DNA from: Steroidobacteraceae bacterium
GTDB lineage: Bacteria; Pseudomonadota; Gammaproteobacteria; Steroidobacterales; Steroidobacteraceae
Direction of reading: 5' to 3'
DNA: 35,793 nt
NCBI GenBank assembly: GCA_027456085.1
Contig: DAIDVO010000112.1
Coordinates: forward strand, 1-35,793
The notes under the pieces were generated by a model, which saw nothing but the letters and a program-made list of their open reading frames with translations, made no database searches and was not told the origin of the DNA. Below, one piece after another: positions 23,683 through 32,131 of this stretch (the stretch's first letter is position 1; every line of letters starts with the position of its first letter). Made by a program: the position numbers and the translations under genes.

Positions 23683-25005
23683 ATGAGTGCGATGATGATT
23701 CCGGAAAAACGCAGTGTTTTGCACAGTTGGTGCGTGCAGGCCGAATGGGACGCGCCGCAAATCGTCGGCGGCAAAGGCGCCGAATTTTGGGACGACGCGG
23801 GCCGGGTCTATCTCGACATGAGTAGCCTCGCCGAGTGCATGAACCTCGGGCACCAACATCCGCGGGTAATCCGCGCGATTCAAGAGCAAGCCGCCAGGCT
23901 CTGCTTCGTCACCTCGTCGTGGGGCGCGGAACCCCGCGCGGCGCTCGCCTCGCGCCTGTTGGAGCTGTCCGGCTTCACCGGCGGGCGCGTGTTCTTCACA
24001 TTGGGCGGCAGCGATGCGAACGAGCATGCGGTGAAATTCGCGCGCCAGGCGAGCGGCAAGCGCCACGGCAAGATCGGCACCCGCGACCGTTCGTACCACG
24101 GCGCGAGCTACGCGACGATGGCATTGTCCGGCGACAGCCGCACCCAGGACGTCGATGCGACGGCTTTCGGCGTCATGCGGGTGCCGCCGCCGTACGCCTA
24201 CCGCTGTCCTCACGGCACGGACGACGCGCAAGCATGCGCGGCGAGGAATGTCGCGCACATCGGCGCCGAGATTCGGCGCGTCGGCGCCGAGAACGTCGCG
24301 GCCGTCCTCATGGAGCCGAACGCGGGCACCAACGGCATCGTCGCACCGGAGAATCACTGGCCGTTGTTGCGTGCCGAGACCGCGGCCGCCGGCATCCTGC
24401 TGATCGCCGACGAGGTCATGAGCGGCTTTGGACGGTGCGGCGAATGGTTCGCATGGCAGCGCCACGGGCAGAGCGGTCGGCCGGACATGATGACGCTCGC
24501 GAAAGGATTGACCGGCGCGCACGTTCCGCTCGGCGCGGTCGTGGTCGCGCAGCATGTGGCCGAGCGCCTCGAGCACAGCATGCTGCTCACGGGACTGACG
24601 TACTGCGGTCATCCCCTCGCTTGCGCCGCCGGAATCGCCGCGCGCGAGACGTATGCGGCGGAAGGACTTATCGAGCGTTCGCGCACGCTCGGGCGCGGCA
24701 TGTTCGAGAGGCTGCGCGCGATGCAGCGCAAGCACGCCGTCATCGGCGATGTGCGCGGAGGCGACGGGTTGTTCGCGATCGTCGAACTCGTCAAGGATCG
24801 AAACTCGCGCGAGCCCGTAAGTTCCTGGCCCGCGCTGCACCCTTCGATGCGCGCGTTCGCCGCGCGCGCACTCGCGCAAGGTGTATCATTTGCCGTCCGC
24901 GGCAACTTGATCATACTTGCGCCGCCGCTAGTGATCGGGGAGAAGGAATTGCACGGCGCCCTCGATCTGATGAATACCTTGCTCGGCGAATTGGACTGGT
25001 CATGA
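23683..25005 (+). CDS. Class III PLP-dependent aminotransferase
   Basis: Fold type I aminotransferase of the omega-amino acid:pyruvate/GABA group, 440 residues from the ATG at 23683. The PLP lysine lies in DMMTLAKGLTGAHVPLGAVV, the cofactor aspartate in LLIADEVMSGFGRCGEW, and GGSDANEHAVKFARQASGKR and RDRSYHGASYATMALSGDSR are the phosphate- and ring-binding segments. A TTG at 23623 has an AGGA upstream but falls on the -35 hexamer of the likely promoter. The stop overlaps the next aminotransferase start (ATGA), so the pair is co-translated. I cannot assign the substrate; beta-alanine, taurine, GABA or putrescine-type donors are all possible in this family. Confidence 0.85.
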   Translation: MSAMMIPEKRSVLHSWCVQAEWDAPQIVGGKGAEFWDDAGRVYLDMSSLAECMNLGHQHPRVIRAIQEQAARLCFVTSSWGAEPRAALASRLLELSGFTGGRVFFTLGGSDANEHAVKFARQASGKRHGKIGTRDRSYHGASYATMALSGDSRTQDVDATAFGVMRVPPPYAYRCPHGTDDAQACAARNVAHIGAEIRRVGAENVAAVLMEPNAGTNGIVAPENHWPLLRAETAAAGILLIADEVMSGFGRCGEWFAWQRHGQSGRPDMMTLAKGLTGAHVPLGAVVVAQHVAERLEHSMLLTGLTYCGHPLACAAGIAARETYAAEGLIERSRTLGRGMFERLRAMQRKHAVIGDVRGGDGLFAIVELVKDRNSREPVSSWPALHPSMRAFAARALAQGVSFAVRGNLIILAPPLVIGEKELHGALDLMNTLLGELDWS

Positions 25006-26336
25006 AAAATCAGCATATGAAAATCGAAGCGCCGGGACCCAAGGCGCGCGCACTGATCGCCCGCGACGCCGCCGTGGTCTCGCCGTCCTATCCGCGCGAT
25101 TACCCGTTCGTGATGTCGCACGGCCGCGGCGTCGAGGTTTGGGACGTCGACGGCAATCGCTACCTGGATTTCGCGGCGGGAATCGCCGTATGCAGCACCG
25201 GCCATTGCCATCCCGAGGTCGTGCAATCGGTCAAGGACGCGGCCGACCGCTTCCTGCACATCTCCTCGGATTTCTGGCATGAAGCGCAGGTGCGCCTCGC
25301 CGAGCGCATCGACGAATTGTCGCCGATGGAAGAGCCGGTCATGAGCTTCTTCGCCCAATCGGGGACCGAGAGCGTCGAGGCGGCGTTGAAATTGGCGCGC
25401 TACGTGACCGCCCGCCCGCGCTTCATCGGCTTCATGGGAGGTTTCCACGGACGGACGATGGGATCGCTTGCGTTCACATCGAGCAAGTACACGCAGCAAA
25501 AGGGATTTTTCCCGGCGATGCCGGGCGTCACGCACGTGCCGTACCCGAACAATTATCGGCCGCTGTTCGCGGGCCGGGACCAAGGCGTCGCAAGCCTGAA
25601 TTACATCGAGGAGATCCTGTTCGCCGGCAATCTGCCGCCGAGCGAAGTCGCGGCGATCATGGTCGAGCCGATCCAGGGCGAAGGCGGCTACCTCGTGCCG
25701 CCGGACGGGTTTCTCGCCGGACTGCGGGCGCTGTGCGACCGGCACGGAATCCTGTTGATATTCGACGAAGTCCAATGCGGCATCGGCCGCACCGGGAGAA
25801 TGTTCGCGTGCGAGCACTGGGGTGTCGCGCCGGACATCATGACGCTCGCGAAGGGATTGGGCTCCGGCTTGCCGATCGGCATCATGACGGCGAAGAAGCG
25901 GATCATCGAGAAATGGGCGCGCGGCGCGCACGGCAATACCTACGGCGGCAACCCGCTGTGTTGCGCGGCCGCGCTCGCGACGCTGGATTTGGTCGAGCGC
26001 GAATATCGCGGCAACGCGGCGCGCACCGGCGAGTATTTTCTGGGTCGATTGCGCGGGCTTGCGCAGAAATATCCCGTAATCGGCGAGGTCCGCGGCAAGG
26101 GTTTGATGATCGGCATGGAATTGGTGAAGGAGCGGCAGGCCAAGACACCGGCCAAGGCCTTGTGTGACGCGTTGATCACGCGCGCATTTCACAACGGCTT
26201 GCTTTTGTTGTCCTGCGGCGCGAGCACGGTTCGATTCATGCCCCCGTTGATGGTGAAAGAGGCCGAGATCGACGAGGCGCTCGCGCTGCTCGAGGGGAGC
26301 CTCGTCGAGGCGCTCGCCGCGGAGGGAGCGCGCTGA
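25002..26336 (+). CDS. GabT-like class III aminotransferase
   Basis: A 444-residue aminotransferase, closest by eye to 4-aminobutyrate and acetylornithine aminotransferases. Motifs are YLDFAAGIAVCSTGHCHPEV, FFAQSGTESVEAALKLARY, FMGGFHGRTMGSLAFTSSK, VEPIQGEGGYLVPPDGFL and LLIFDEVQCGIGRTGRMFAC. The PLP lysine lies in DIMTLAKGLGSGLPIGIM. It overlaps the first aminotransferase by four bases, and the two proteins differ enough not to be a recent duplication. With the PuuC-like dehydrogenase downstream it could convert GABA or a related omega-amino acid to a semialdehyde. A link to the carnitine locus is possible but unproven. Confidence 0.85.
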   Translation: MKNQHMKIEAPGPKARALIARDAAVVSPSYPRDYPFVMSHGRGVEVWDVDGNRYLDFAAGIAVCSTGHCHPEVVQSVKDAADRFLHISSDFWHEAQVRLAERIDELSPMEEPVMSFFAQSGTESVEAALKLARYVTARPRFIGFMGGFHGRTMGSLAFTSSKYTQQKGFFPAMPGVTHVPYPNNYRPLFAGRDQGVASLNYIEEILFAGNLPPSEVAAIMVEPIQGEGGYLVPPDGFLAGLRALCDRHGILLIFDEVQCGIGRTGRMFACEHWGVAPDIMTLAKGLGSGLPIGIMTAKKRIIEKWARGAHGNTYGGNPLCCAAALATLDLVEREYRGNAARTGEYFLGRLRGLAQKYPVIGEVRGKGLMIGMELVKERQAKTPAKALCDALITRAFHNGLLLLSCGASTVRFMPPLMVKEAEIDEALALLEGSLVEALAAEGAR

Positions 26337-26412
26337 GGTCGCGGCACCAATAATCCCGGTGGCGCCGATTGTCCCGCGGGCATCGCGCGGACACCGTAGC
26401 GGCATAATAATT

Positions 26413-26418
26413 TATAAT
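26413..26418 (+). promoter_or_regulatory. -10 element of the PuuC-like dehydrogenase gene
   Basis: A perfect TATAAT in an AT-rich island (CATAATAATTTATAATCGG, 26404-26422) inside GC-rich sequence, about 38 bases before the start codon. No convincing -35 is seen; GGACAC or GACACC lies 17-18 bases upstream. Activator dependence is possible. Confidence 0.45.
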
Positions 26419-26455
26419 CGGCCGATCGATACGGCGATCCACCGGGAGCATGACG

Positions 26456-27955
26456 ATGAGCTTAACTGCACTGACGAAGAGCGATTGGCACGAGCGCGCA
26501 TCCAAGTTGCGCTACGAGACGCGGCATTTCATCGACGGAAACTACATGGACTCCGTGGACGGGGGGCGTTTCACGGTGGTCAATCCCGCGACCGGTGCGC
26601 CGCTTTGCGAAGTGAGCGCCGGCACCGTCGCCGACATCGATATCGCGGTCGCGGCGGCCAAACGGAGCTTCGCCGCGCACGTCTGGAGCCGCAAGGCGCC
26701 GCGCGAGCGCATGGCCGTGCTGGCCCAATTCTCCAAGCTGCTGCTTGCGAACACCGAGCGATTTGCGCTGCTCGACACGCTCTGCATGGGCAAGCCGATT
26801 CACGACATGGTCACGATCGACGTGCCGTCCGCGGCGACGAATTTTGCGTACTTCGGCGAGTTGGTCGACAAGATCGAAGGCGCCGTCACCGCGACGGCCG
26901 CCGATGCGTTTCATTACATCCTGCGCGAGCCGCTCGGCGTCGTCGGCTGCATCGTGCCGTGGAATTACCCGCTGTTGATGGCGGCATGGAAGGTCGCTCC
27001 CGCGCTTGCGGCCGGCAATTCCGTCGTACTGAAGCCCGCGGAGCAATCGCCGCTGTCGGGATCCTTGATGGCGGAGCTGTTCATCGAGGCCGGCGGCCCG
27101 CCGGGCGTATTCAACGTCGTCAACGGTCTCGGTGAAACCGCCGGCGCGGCGCTCGCTCTGCACATGGAGGTCGCCAAGATCGCGTTCACCGGCTCCACCG
27201 AGATCGGCAAGAAGATGCTGGTCTACGCGGGCCATTCGAACATGAAGCGCATCGCCCTCGAGTGCGGCGGCAAGTCGCCGCAAATTTTTCTCGGGGATCT
27301 TCCGGATCTCGATGTCGCGGTGACCTACGCGATCAACGGCATCTACGGCAACATGGGCGAGGTGTGCAATGCCGGCTCCCGACTGTTGATCGATCGGCGC
27401 ATCGCGAAGGAATTCATCGCGCGGTTCATAGAGCGCGGCAAGAATGCGTACCGTGCCGGCGATCCTTTGGATCCGGCGACGAATTTAGGCCCGTTGGTCA
27501 CGGCCGCGCACCGCGCGCGCGTCATGAGCTACATCCAACGCGGCAAGAACGAGGGTGCGCGCCTCGAGTTCGGCGGCACGATGCCGGATGCGCCGGGCTC
27601 GTTCGTCGATCCGACGCTGTTCTCCGGCGTGAACAATCAAATGACGATCGCGCAGGAGGAGATCTTCGGGCCGGTCGCCGCGGCGATCGAGGTCGACGGC
27701 ATCGAGCACGCCGTGGCGATCGCGAACGATTCCATCTATGGGCTCGCCGCCGCGGTCTGGACGCGCGACGTGAGCGTGGCGCACAAGGCGGTGCGCGACC
27801 TCGAGGCGGGCGTGATATGGGTCAACTGTTTCGACCACGGCGACATGACGCAGCCGTTCGGCGGCTACAAGCAGTCGGGGCAGGGGCGCGATAAATGCGT
27901 CGAAAGCCTGCTGTCCTATACGCAGATGAAGTCCGCCTGGGTTCATCTCGGCTAG
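26456..27955 (+). CDS. PuuC/betaine-aldehyde-type aldehyde dehydrogenase
   Basis: NAD(P)-dependent aldehyde dehydrogenase of 499 residues. The C-terminal block DHGDMTQPFGGYKQSGQGRD is typical of gamma-glutamyl-gamma-aminobutyraldehyde, aminobutyraldehyde and betaine-aldehyde dehydrogenases. The catalytic cysteine is in MGEVCNAGSRLLIDRR, the base glutamate in ALECGGKSPQIF, the NAD site in AFTGSTEIGKKM and the substrate-channel segment in VPWNYPLLMAAWKVAPAL. The ATG at 26456 has GGGAG seven bases upstream; the ATG at 26450 would leave one base of spacing. The carnitine dehydrogenase starts 95 bases after it. Oxidation of 4-trimethylaminobutyraldehyde to gamma-butyrobetaine is an attractive inference from that neighbour, and polyamine catabolism is the alternative. 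Confidence 0.85.
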   Translation: MSLTALTKSDWHERASKLRYETRHFIDGNYMDSVDGGRFTVVNPATGAPLCEVSAGTVADIDIAVAAAKRSFAAHVWSRKAPRERMAVLAQFSKLLLANTERFALLDTLCMGKPIHDMVTIDVPSAATNFAYFGELVDKIEGAVTATAADAFHYILREPLGVVGCIVPWNYPLLMAAWKVAPALAAGNSVVLKPAEQSPLSGSLMAELFIEAGGPPGVFNVVNGLGETAGAALALHMEVAKIAFTGSTEIGKKMLVYAGHSNMKRIALECGGKSPQIFLGDLPDLDVAVTYAINGIYGNMGEVCNAGSRLLIDRRIAKEFIARFIERGKNAYRAGDPLDPATNLGPLVTAAHRARVMSYIQRGKNEGARLEFGGTMPDAPGSFVDPTLFSGVNNQMTIAQEEIFGPVAAAIEVDGIEHAVAIANDSIYGLAAAVWTRDVSVAHKAVRDLEAGVIWVNCFDHGDMTQPFGGYKQSGQGRDKCVESLLSYTQMKSAWVHLG

Positions 27956-28003
27956 CGGACCGGCCCGCGGCGTCGAATCGGCAGCCTCTCGCGGAGCGCG
28001 ATG

Positions 28004-28032
28004 TTTTTATATTATACTCGTGACATTATAAA
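28004..28032 (+). promoter_or_regulatory. Promoter/operator region of the carnitine dehydrogenase gene
   Basis: TTTTTA (28004-28009) and TATAAA (28027-28032) with a 17-base spacer in an AT-rich island. The spacer holds the direct repeat ATTATA (28011-28016 and 28025-28030), and TTATA/TATAA at its ends forms a loose dyad. The downstream regulator gene makes this a candidate TetR-family operator. Confidence 0.45.
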
Positions 28033-28050
28033 CTTGCGCGCGCGAGGATC

Positions 28051-29544
28051 GTGATCTTGAGAAACGTAAAGACACTCGGGCTCCTAGGTACGGGCGTGAT
28101 CGGCGGCGGCTGGGCGGCGCGCGCGCTGCATTTCGGAATCGACGTGGTTGCCGCCGACGTCAAGCCGGAGATGGAGGCGTGGATACGCGGCGCCGTCGAG
28201 AACGCGGAGCCCGCGCTCGCGCGCTTGACCTTCGCGCCGCTTCCGCCTAAGGGCAAGTTGTCCTTCACGACGGATTTGCGGGTGATGGCGGCCCAGGCGG
28301 ATTTCATACAAGAGAACATCCCCGAGCAATTGGAGCTCAAGCAGCGCATGCTCGCCGAGGTGAGCCGGCATGCACCGGCGGACGTCGTCATCGCCTCCAG
28401 CACGTCCGGCTTGATGCCGAGCGATCTGCAGCGCGACATGGTCGCACCGGAGCGCTTTTGCGTGGCGCACCCATTCAATCCCGTTTATCTCCTGCCGCTG
28501 GTCGAACTGGTCGGCGGCGGCAAGACCGTTCCCGCGACGATCGAGGCGGCGGCCGCGTTCTTCCGCTTCATCGGCATGCACCCGCTGCCCGTGCGCCGCG
28601 AGATACCGGGTCATTTGACGGATCGACTACAGGAGGCCTTGTGGCGCGAGATTCTGCACATGGTCAACGACGGCGTCGCGACGACCGGCGAACTCGATGA
28701 TTCGATCATCTACGGCCCGGGCTTGCGCTGGGCGGCGATGGGCACCAACATGATTTACCACCTCGCGGGCGGCGAGAGCGGCATGCGCCATATGTTGGCG
28801 CAGTTCGGTCCGTGCTTGAAGTGGCCGTGGACGAAGCTCGAGGCGCCGGAGCTCACCGAAGCGTTGATCGACCGCATGGTGGAGGGAACGCAGGCCCAGG
28901 CTCGCGGACGTTCGATTCGCGAACTGGAACGCCTGCGCGACGATTATCTGGTCGCCGTCCAGCAAGTCCTGCGCCAGTACGATATCGGCGCGGGCTCGAC
29001 GCTGCGCGCGCTCGAGGAGCGCCTCTACAAGGACGCCGCGGCGGCGGCCGGCGCGGGCCTTGCCGACAGCGCGGGACCCTTGCGCCTCGTTGAGACGGTC
29101 GTGCGGCCCGAATGGGTCGACTACAACGCGCACATGACGGATTACCGCTATCTGCATGTCTTCGGCGAGGCGATGGATGCATTTTACCGGACGATCGGAG
29201 TCGACGACGCGTACCGCAAGGCCGGGCGCATGTTCTACAACGTCGAAACGCACGTCGCCTATGCGCGCGAGGCGAAAGTCGGCGAACCGCTCTACGTGAC
29301 GACCCAGGTGCTCGGCTCCAACGAGAAGCGCTTGCACGTGTTTCACCGGCTGCACCGGCGGCGCGACGGCGAAATCATCGCGACCGGCGAACAGATGCAT
29401 CTGCACGTGGATACCGCGGCCGCCAAGGCCGCGCCGATCGAAATGGCGGTGCGGGCGAAGCTGGAGCGGATTCGCGCCGCGCATGCCGCGCTCCCCTGGC
29501 CCACGGAAGCGGGCCGGCACGTCGGCCGGACGAAGGCGTCGTAG
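28051..29544 (+). CDS. L-carnitine dehydrogenase fused to a C-terminal hotdog thioesterase-like domain
   Basis: Oxidises L-carnitine to 3-dehydrocarnitine with NAD. Residues 1 to about 325 resemble 3-hydroxyacyl-CoA dehydrogenases but carry the carnitine dehydrogenase blocks. These are GLLGTGVIGGGWAARALHFG, VIASSTSGLMPSDLQRDM, AHPFNPVYLLPLVELVGG, WREILHMVNDGVATTGELDD, LAGGESGMRHMLAQFGP and ELTEALIDRMVEGT. From about 345 a hotdog domain follows (WVDYNAHMTDYRYLHVFGEA). This 497-residue layout matches Rhizobium-type carnitine dehydrogenases, while the Pseudomonas enzyme lacks the extension. The extension resembles betainyl-CoA thioesterase, but in the Rhizobium enzyme it is reported to matter for dehydrogenase activity. 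GTG 28051 has GAGGA only two bases upstream; TTG 28057 has better spacing. Confidence 0.9.
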   Translation: MILRNVKTLGLLGTGVIGGGWAARALHFGIDVVAADVKPEMEAWIRGAVENAEPALARLTFAPLPPKGKLSFTTDLRVMAAQADFIQENIPEQLELKQRMLAEVSRHAPADVVIASSTSGLMPSDLQRDMVAPERFCVAHPFNPVYLLPLVELVGGGKTVPATIEAAAAFFRFIGMHPLPVRREIPGHLTDRLQEALWREILHMVNDGVATTGELDDSIIYGPGLRWAAMGTNMIYHLAGGESGMRHMLAQFGPCLKWPWTKLEAPELTEALIDRMVEGTQAQARGRSIRELERLRDDYLVAVQQVLRQYDIGAGSTLRALEERLYKDAAAAAGAGLADSAGPLRLVETVVRPEWVDYNAHMTDYRYLHVFGEAMDAFYRTIGVDDAYRKAGRMFYNVETHVAYAREAKVGEPLYVTTQVLGSNEKRLHVFHRLHRRRDGEIIATGEQMHLHVDTAAAKAAPIEMAVRAKLERIRAAHAALPWPTEAGRHVGRTKAS

Positions 29545-29554
29545 GTTCCGCGCC

Positions 29555-30178
29555 GTGCCGAAGATCGTCGACCACGCGAAGCGGCGCGATGAGATCGCGC
29601 AAGTCGCGTGTCAAGTCGTCGCCGCGCATGGCTTCGAACACGCGACCGTCGCCCGGATCGCGCGCGCCGCCGGGTACACCACCGGCATGGTCGCGCATTA
29701 CTTCGATTCGAAACAGGAAATCATTCTCGCGGCATTGCGCTTGATGCTGACGCGCATTGAGGCGCGTCTCACGCGCCGCCATGAACTCGGCGAGGATGAT
29801 CTCGTCAGCGTGCTTTCCGAGGCGCTGCCGCTCGATGAACAGCGCTTCACGGAATGCGCGTTCTGGATGGCGTTCTGGGGACAAGTCTCGGCCGACAGGA
29901 ACCTGCGGCGCCTGAACGCATGTGTGCACCGCGAATACATGCGCCTATACGCGCGCTGTTTCGTCCGCCATTGGCCGGCTTCGTCCTCGTGGCCGAAGCC
30001 CGTTCGCGATCAAGCCCTGCGCTCGGTCGTTACTTTCGTCAATGGCCTGACCGCGAGCGCCGTCACCAGCCCCGCGGACTGGCCGCCCGCGACGCAGGTC
30101 GCGCAGCTTCGGCTGCAGCTCGGCATGTTGGGCATTTGGGCCAAAGGCAGACACTCGCGCAGCGCGGCCGCTGGTTGA
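29555..30178 (+). CDS. BetI-like TetR-family regulator
   Basis: A 207-residue TetR-family repressor. The helix-turn-helix covers about residues 10-55 (ATVARIARAAGYTTGMVAHY), preceded by M-P-K-I-V-D-H-A-K-R-R-D-E-I, an N-terminus like that of BetI. The C-terminal part (FTECAFWMAFWGQVSADRNL, LVTFVNGLTASAV-like segment) resembles the BetI ligand domain. The GTG at 29555 is chosen; longer frames run back into the dehydrogenase gene. It lies ten bases after that gene and twelve bases before the acyl-CoA dehydrogenase. A quaternary amine such as carnitine, betaine or betainyl-CoA is the likely signal, inferred from family and context. Confidence 0.85.
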   Translation: MPKIVDHAKRRDEIAQVACQVVAAHGFEHATVARIARAAGYTTGMVAHYFDSKQEIILAALRLMLTRIEARLTRRHELGEDDLVSVLSEALPLDEQRFTECAFWMAFWGQVSADRNLRRLNACVHREYMRLYARCFVRHWPASSSWPKPVRDQALRSVVTFVNGLTASAVTSPADWPPATQVAQLRLQLGMLGIWAKGRHSRSAAAG

Positions 30179-30190
30179 AGGAGAACGGGA

Positions 30191-31354
30191 ATGGAATTTT
30201 CGCTGAGCGACGAACAGCAACTCATCATCAAGACGACGCGCGACTTCGTCAGAAACGAACTCTACCCGCACGAGCAGGAAGTCGAGGCGACCGGCGTGTT
30301 GCGCGCGGAATTGCACCAGGAACTCAAGGCGAAGGCGATCGCGGCAGGATTGTACGCCGCGAACATGCCCGTCGAAGTGGGCGGCGCCGGCCTCGATACG
30401 GTCGCCTGGGTGCTGTACGAGAAGGAGCTCGGGGCGACGAATTACGCGCTGCATTATTCCTGCGTCGGACGCCCGTCGAACATCCTGCTCGCCTGCGAGG
30501 GCGAACAGCGCGAACGCTACCTCCTGCCGACGGTGCGCGGCGATCGGACCGAATGCCTCGCGATGACCGAACCGGGTGCGGGCTCGGACTTGCGCGGCAT
30601 GAAGACTTCGGCGGCGCCCGCGGGCGGCGATTTCCTCATCAACGGCACGAAGCACTTCATCAGCCACGCCGATCACTCCGATTACGTGATCCTGTTCGCG
30701 GCGACCGGGGAAGAGCCGAGCGCGCGCGGGCCGCGCAAGAGGATGACCGCGTTCCTGATCGACCGGGATCACCCGGGCTTCACGATCCGGCCGGGCTATA
30801 CGAACGTCTCGCATCGCGGCTACACCAACAGCATTCTGGAGTTCAACGACTGCCGCGTGCCGAAGTCCGCGATTCTCGGCGAAGTTCACCGCGGCTTCGA
30901 GATCGCGAACAGCTGGCTCGGCGCCACGCGCCTGCAGGTGGCCGCGACCTGCCTGGGGCGCGCCGAGCGCGCGTTGGATCTCGCGACGCAGTGGGCCGCA
31001 CAGCGCGTTCAATTCGGCCAGACGATCGGCAAGTTCCAGGGGGTCGGTTTCAAGCTCGCGGACATGCTGGTCGAGTTGCGCGCGGCGGAGCTATTGGTGC
31101 TGCAAGCGGCTTGGAAGCGGGACCAAAAGATCGACAGCGACATGGACATGGCGATCGCCAAACTGAAGGCGACCGAGATGCTTGCGCTGGTCGCCGATGA
31201 AGCGCTGCAAATTCACGGCGGCATGGGGCTCATTAGCGATCTGCCGCTCGAGCGGATCTGGCGCGACGCGCGCATCGAGAGAATCTGGGAGGGCACGAGC
31301 GAGGTGCAGCGCCTGATCATTTCCCGCGGACTGCTGCGGCCGCTCGGAGGCTAG
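30191..31354 (+). CDS. Acyl-CoA dehydrogenase (candidate gamma-butyrobetainyl-CoA dehydrogenase)
   Basis: FAD-dependent acyl-CoA dehydrogenase of standard length (387 residues). AAGLYAANMPVEVGGAGLD, CLAMTEPGAGSDLRGMKTSA, LINGTKHFISHADHSDYVIL, RVQFGQTIGKFQGVGFKLAD, LQIHGGMGLISDLPLERIWR and RIERIWEGTSEVQRLIISRG are all family motifs. AAGGAGAA precedes the ATG at good spacing. Next to carnitine dehydrogenase and a CaiD-like hydratase, oxidation of gamma-butyrobetainyl-CoA to crotonobetainyl-CoA is the most economical role. By eye it does not look especially close to E. coli CaiA. The last four bases CTAG carry its stop and that of the opposite-strand hydratase. Confidence 0.85.
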   Translation: MEFSLSDEQQLIIKTTRDFVRNELYPHEQEVEATGVLRAELHQELKAKAIAAGLYAANMPVEVGGAGLDTVAWVLYEKELGATNYALHYSCVGRPSNILLACEGEQRERYLLPTVRGDRTECLAMTEPGAGSDLRGMKTSAAPAGGDFLINGTKHFISHADHSDYVILFAATGEEPSARGPRKRMTAFLIDRDHPGFTIRPGYTNVSHRGYTNSILEFNDCRVPKSAILGEVHRGFEIANSWLGATRLQVAATCLGRAERALDLATQWAAQRVQFGQTIGKFQGVGFKLADMLVELRAAELLVLQAAWKRDQKIDSDMDMAIAKLKATEMLALVADEALQIHGGMGLISDLPLERIWRDARIERIWEGTSEVQRLIISRGLLRPLGG

Positions 31355-32127
31355 CGCCCGGTCCAGCGCGGCTTGCGCTTTTCGGCGAAGGCGCGCGCGC
31401 CTTCCTTGAGATCCTCCGAGCGCACGACGCGTTGCACCGCGTCGAGCGAGTCGTGCAGCGTGAACGCCTCGTGCTCGGACAGGGTTTCGCCATGGCGAAT
31501 CAACTGTTTGAGCGCCGGAAACAGCAGCGGCGGCCCCTCGGTCAGCTGCCGTGCGATTTCGCGCGCCTTGGTCATCGCTTGCCCCTTCGGCACGACATGA
31601 TGCGCGAGGCCCCAGTGCTTCGCTTCCGCCGCGTCCATCCACCGGCCGGTCATCAGGAATTCCATCGCGACGTGGTACGGGATTCGGCGCGGCAGCTTGA
31701 TCGTGCCGGCATCCGCCAGAACGCCGACGTTGATCTCCGGGAGAGCGAACTTCGCGTGCTCGTCCATGACGATGATGTCGGTGCCCAAGACCACTTCGAA
31801 ACCGCCGCCGCAGGCAATGCCGTTGACGGCGGCGATGATCGGCTTATTGAGGTTGCGCGGATAGTTCAAGCCGCCGAAGCCGCCGACACCCCAGTCTTCG
31901 TCCGATTTCTCGCCGGCCGCCGCCGCCTTGAGATCCCAACCGGGGCTGAAGAACCGGTCGCCCGCGCCGGTGATGATTGCGATGCGCAGTTCGGCATCGT
32001 CGCGAAACGCGCTGAACACGTCGTTGAGGCGCCGGCTCGCCGCCAAGTCGATCGCGTTCGCCTTTGGCCGATCGATCGTGACTTCGAGAATCGCCCCATC
32101 CTTCTTCGTCTTGATTCCAGCATCCAT
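31351..32127 (-). CDS. CaiD-like crotonobetainyl-CoA hydratase (carnitinyl-CoA dehydratase)
   Basis: Enoyl-CoA hydratase family protein of 258 residues that should interconvert crotonobetainyl-CoA and L-carnitinyl-CoA. It matches E. coli CaiD, as I recall it, along its whole length: ILEVTIDRPKANAIDLAAS, FRDDAELRIAIITGAGDRFF, S-P-G-W-D-L-K-A-A-A, NKPIIAAVNGIACGGGFEVV, FALPEINVGVLADAGTIKLP and ARAFAEKRKPRWTGR. The two catalytic glutamates fall at Glu111 and Glu131, the same numbers as in CaiD. It is the last gene of the minus-strand operon, four bases after the acyl-CoA synthetase stop. This is the strongest single clue that the locus handles trimethylammonium C4 acids. Confidence 0.88.
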   Translation of the reverse strand: MDAGIKTKKDGAILEVTIDRPKANAIDLAASRRLNDVFSAFRDDAELRIAIITGAGDRFFSPGWDLKAAAAGEKSDEDWGVGGFGGLNYPRNLNKPIIAAVNGIACGGGFEVVLGTDIIVMDEHAKFALPEINVGVLADAGTIKLPRRIPYHVAMEFLMTGRWMDAAEAKHWGLAHHVVPKGQAMTKAREIARQLTEGPPLLFPALKQLIRHGETLSEHEAFTLHDSLDAVQRVVRSEDLKEGARAFAEKRKPRWTGR

Positions 32128-32131
32128 TTAT

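Noticed and set aside
26450-27955. Naming the aldehyde dehydrogenase betB (betaine aldehyde dehydrogenase)
   Set aside because: No choline dehydrogenase is present, and the C-terminal block fits PuuC-type enzymes equally well.
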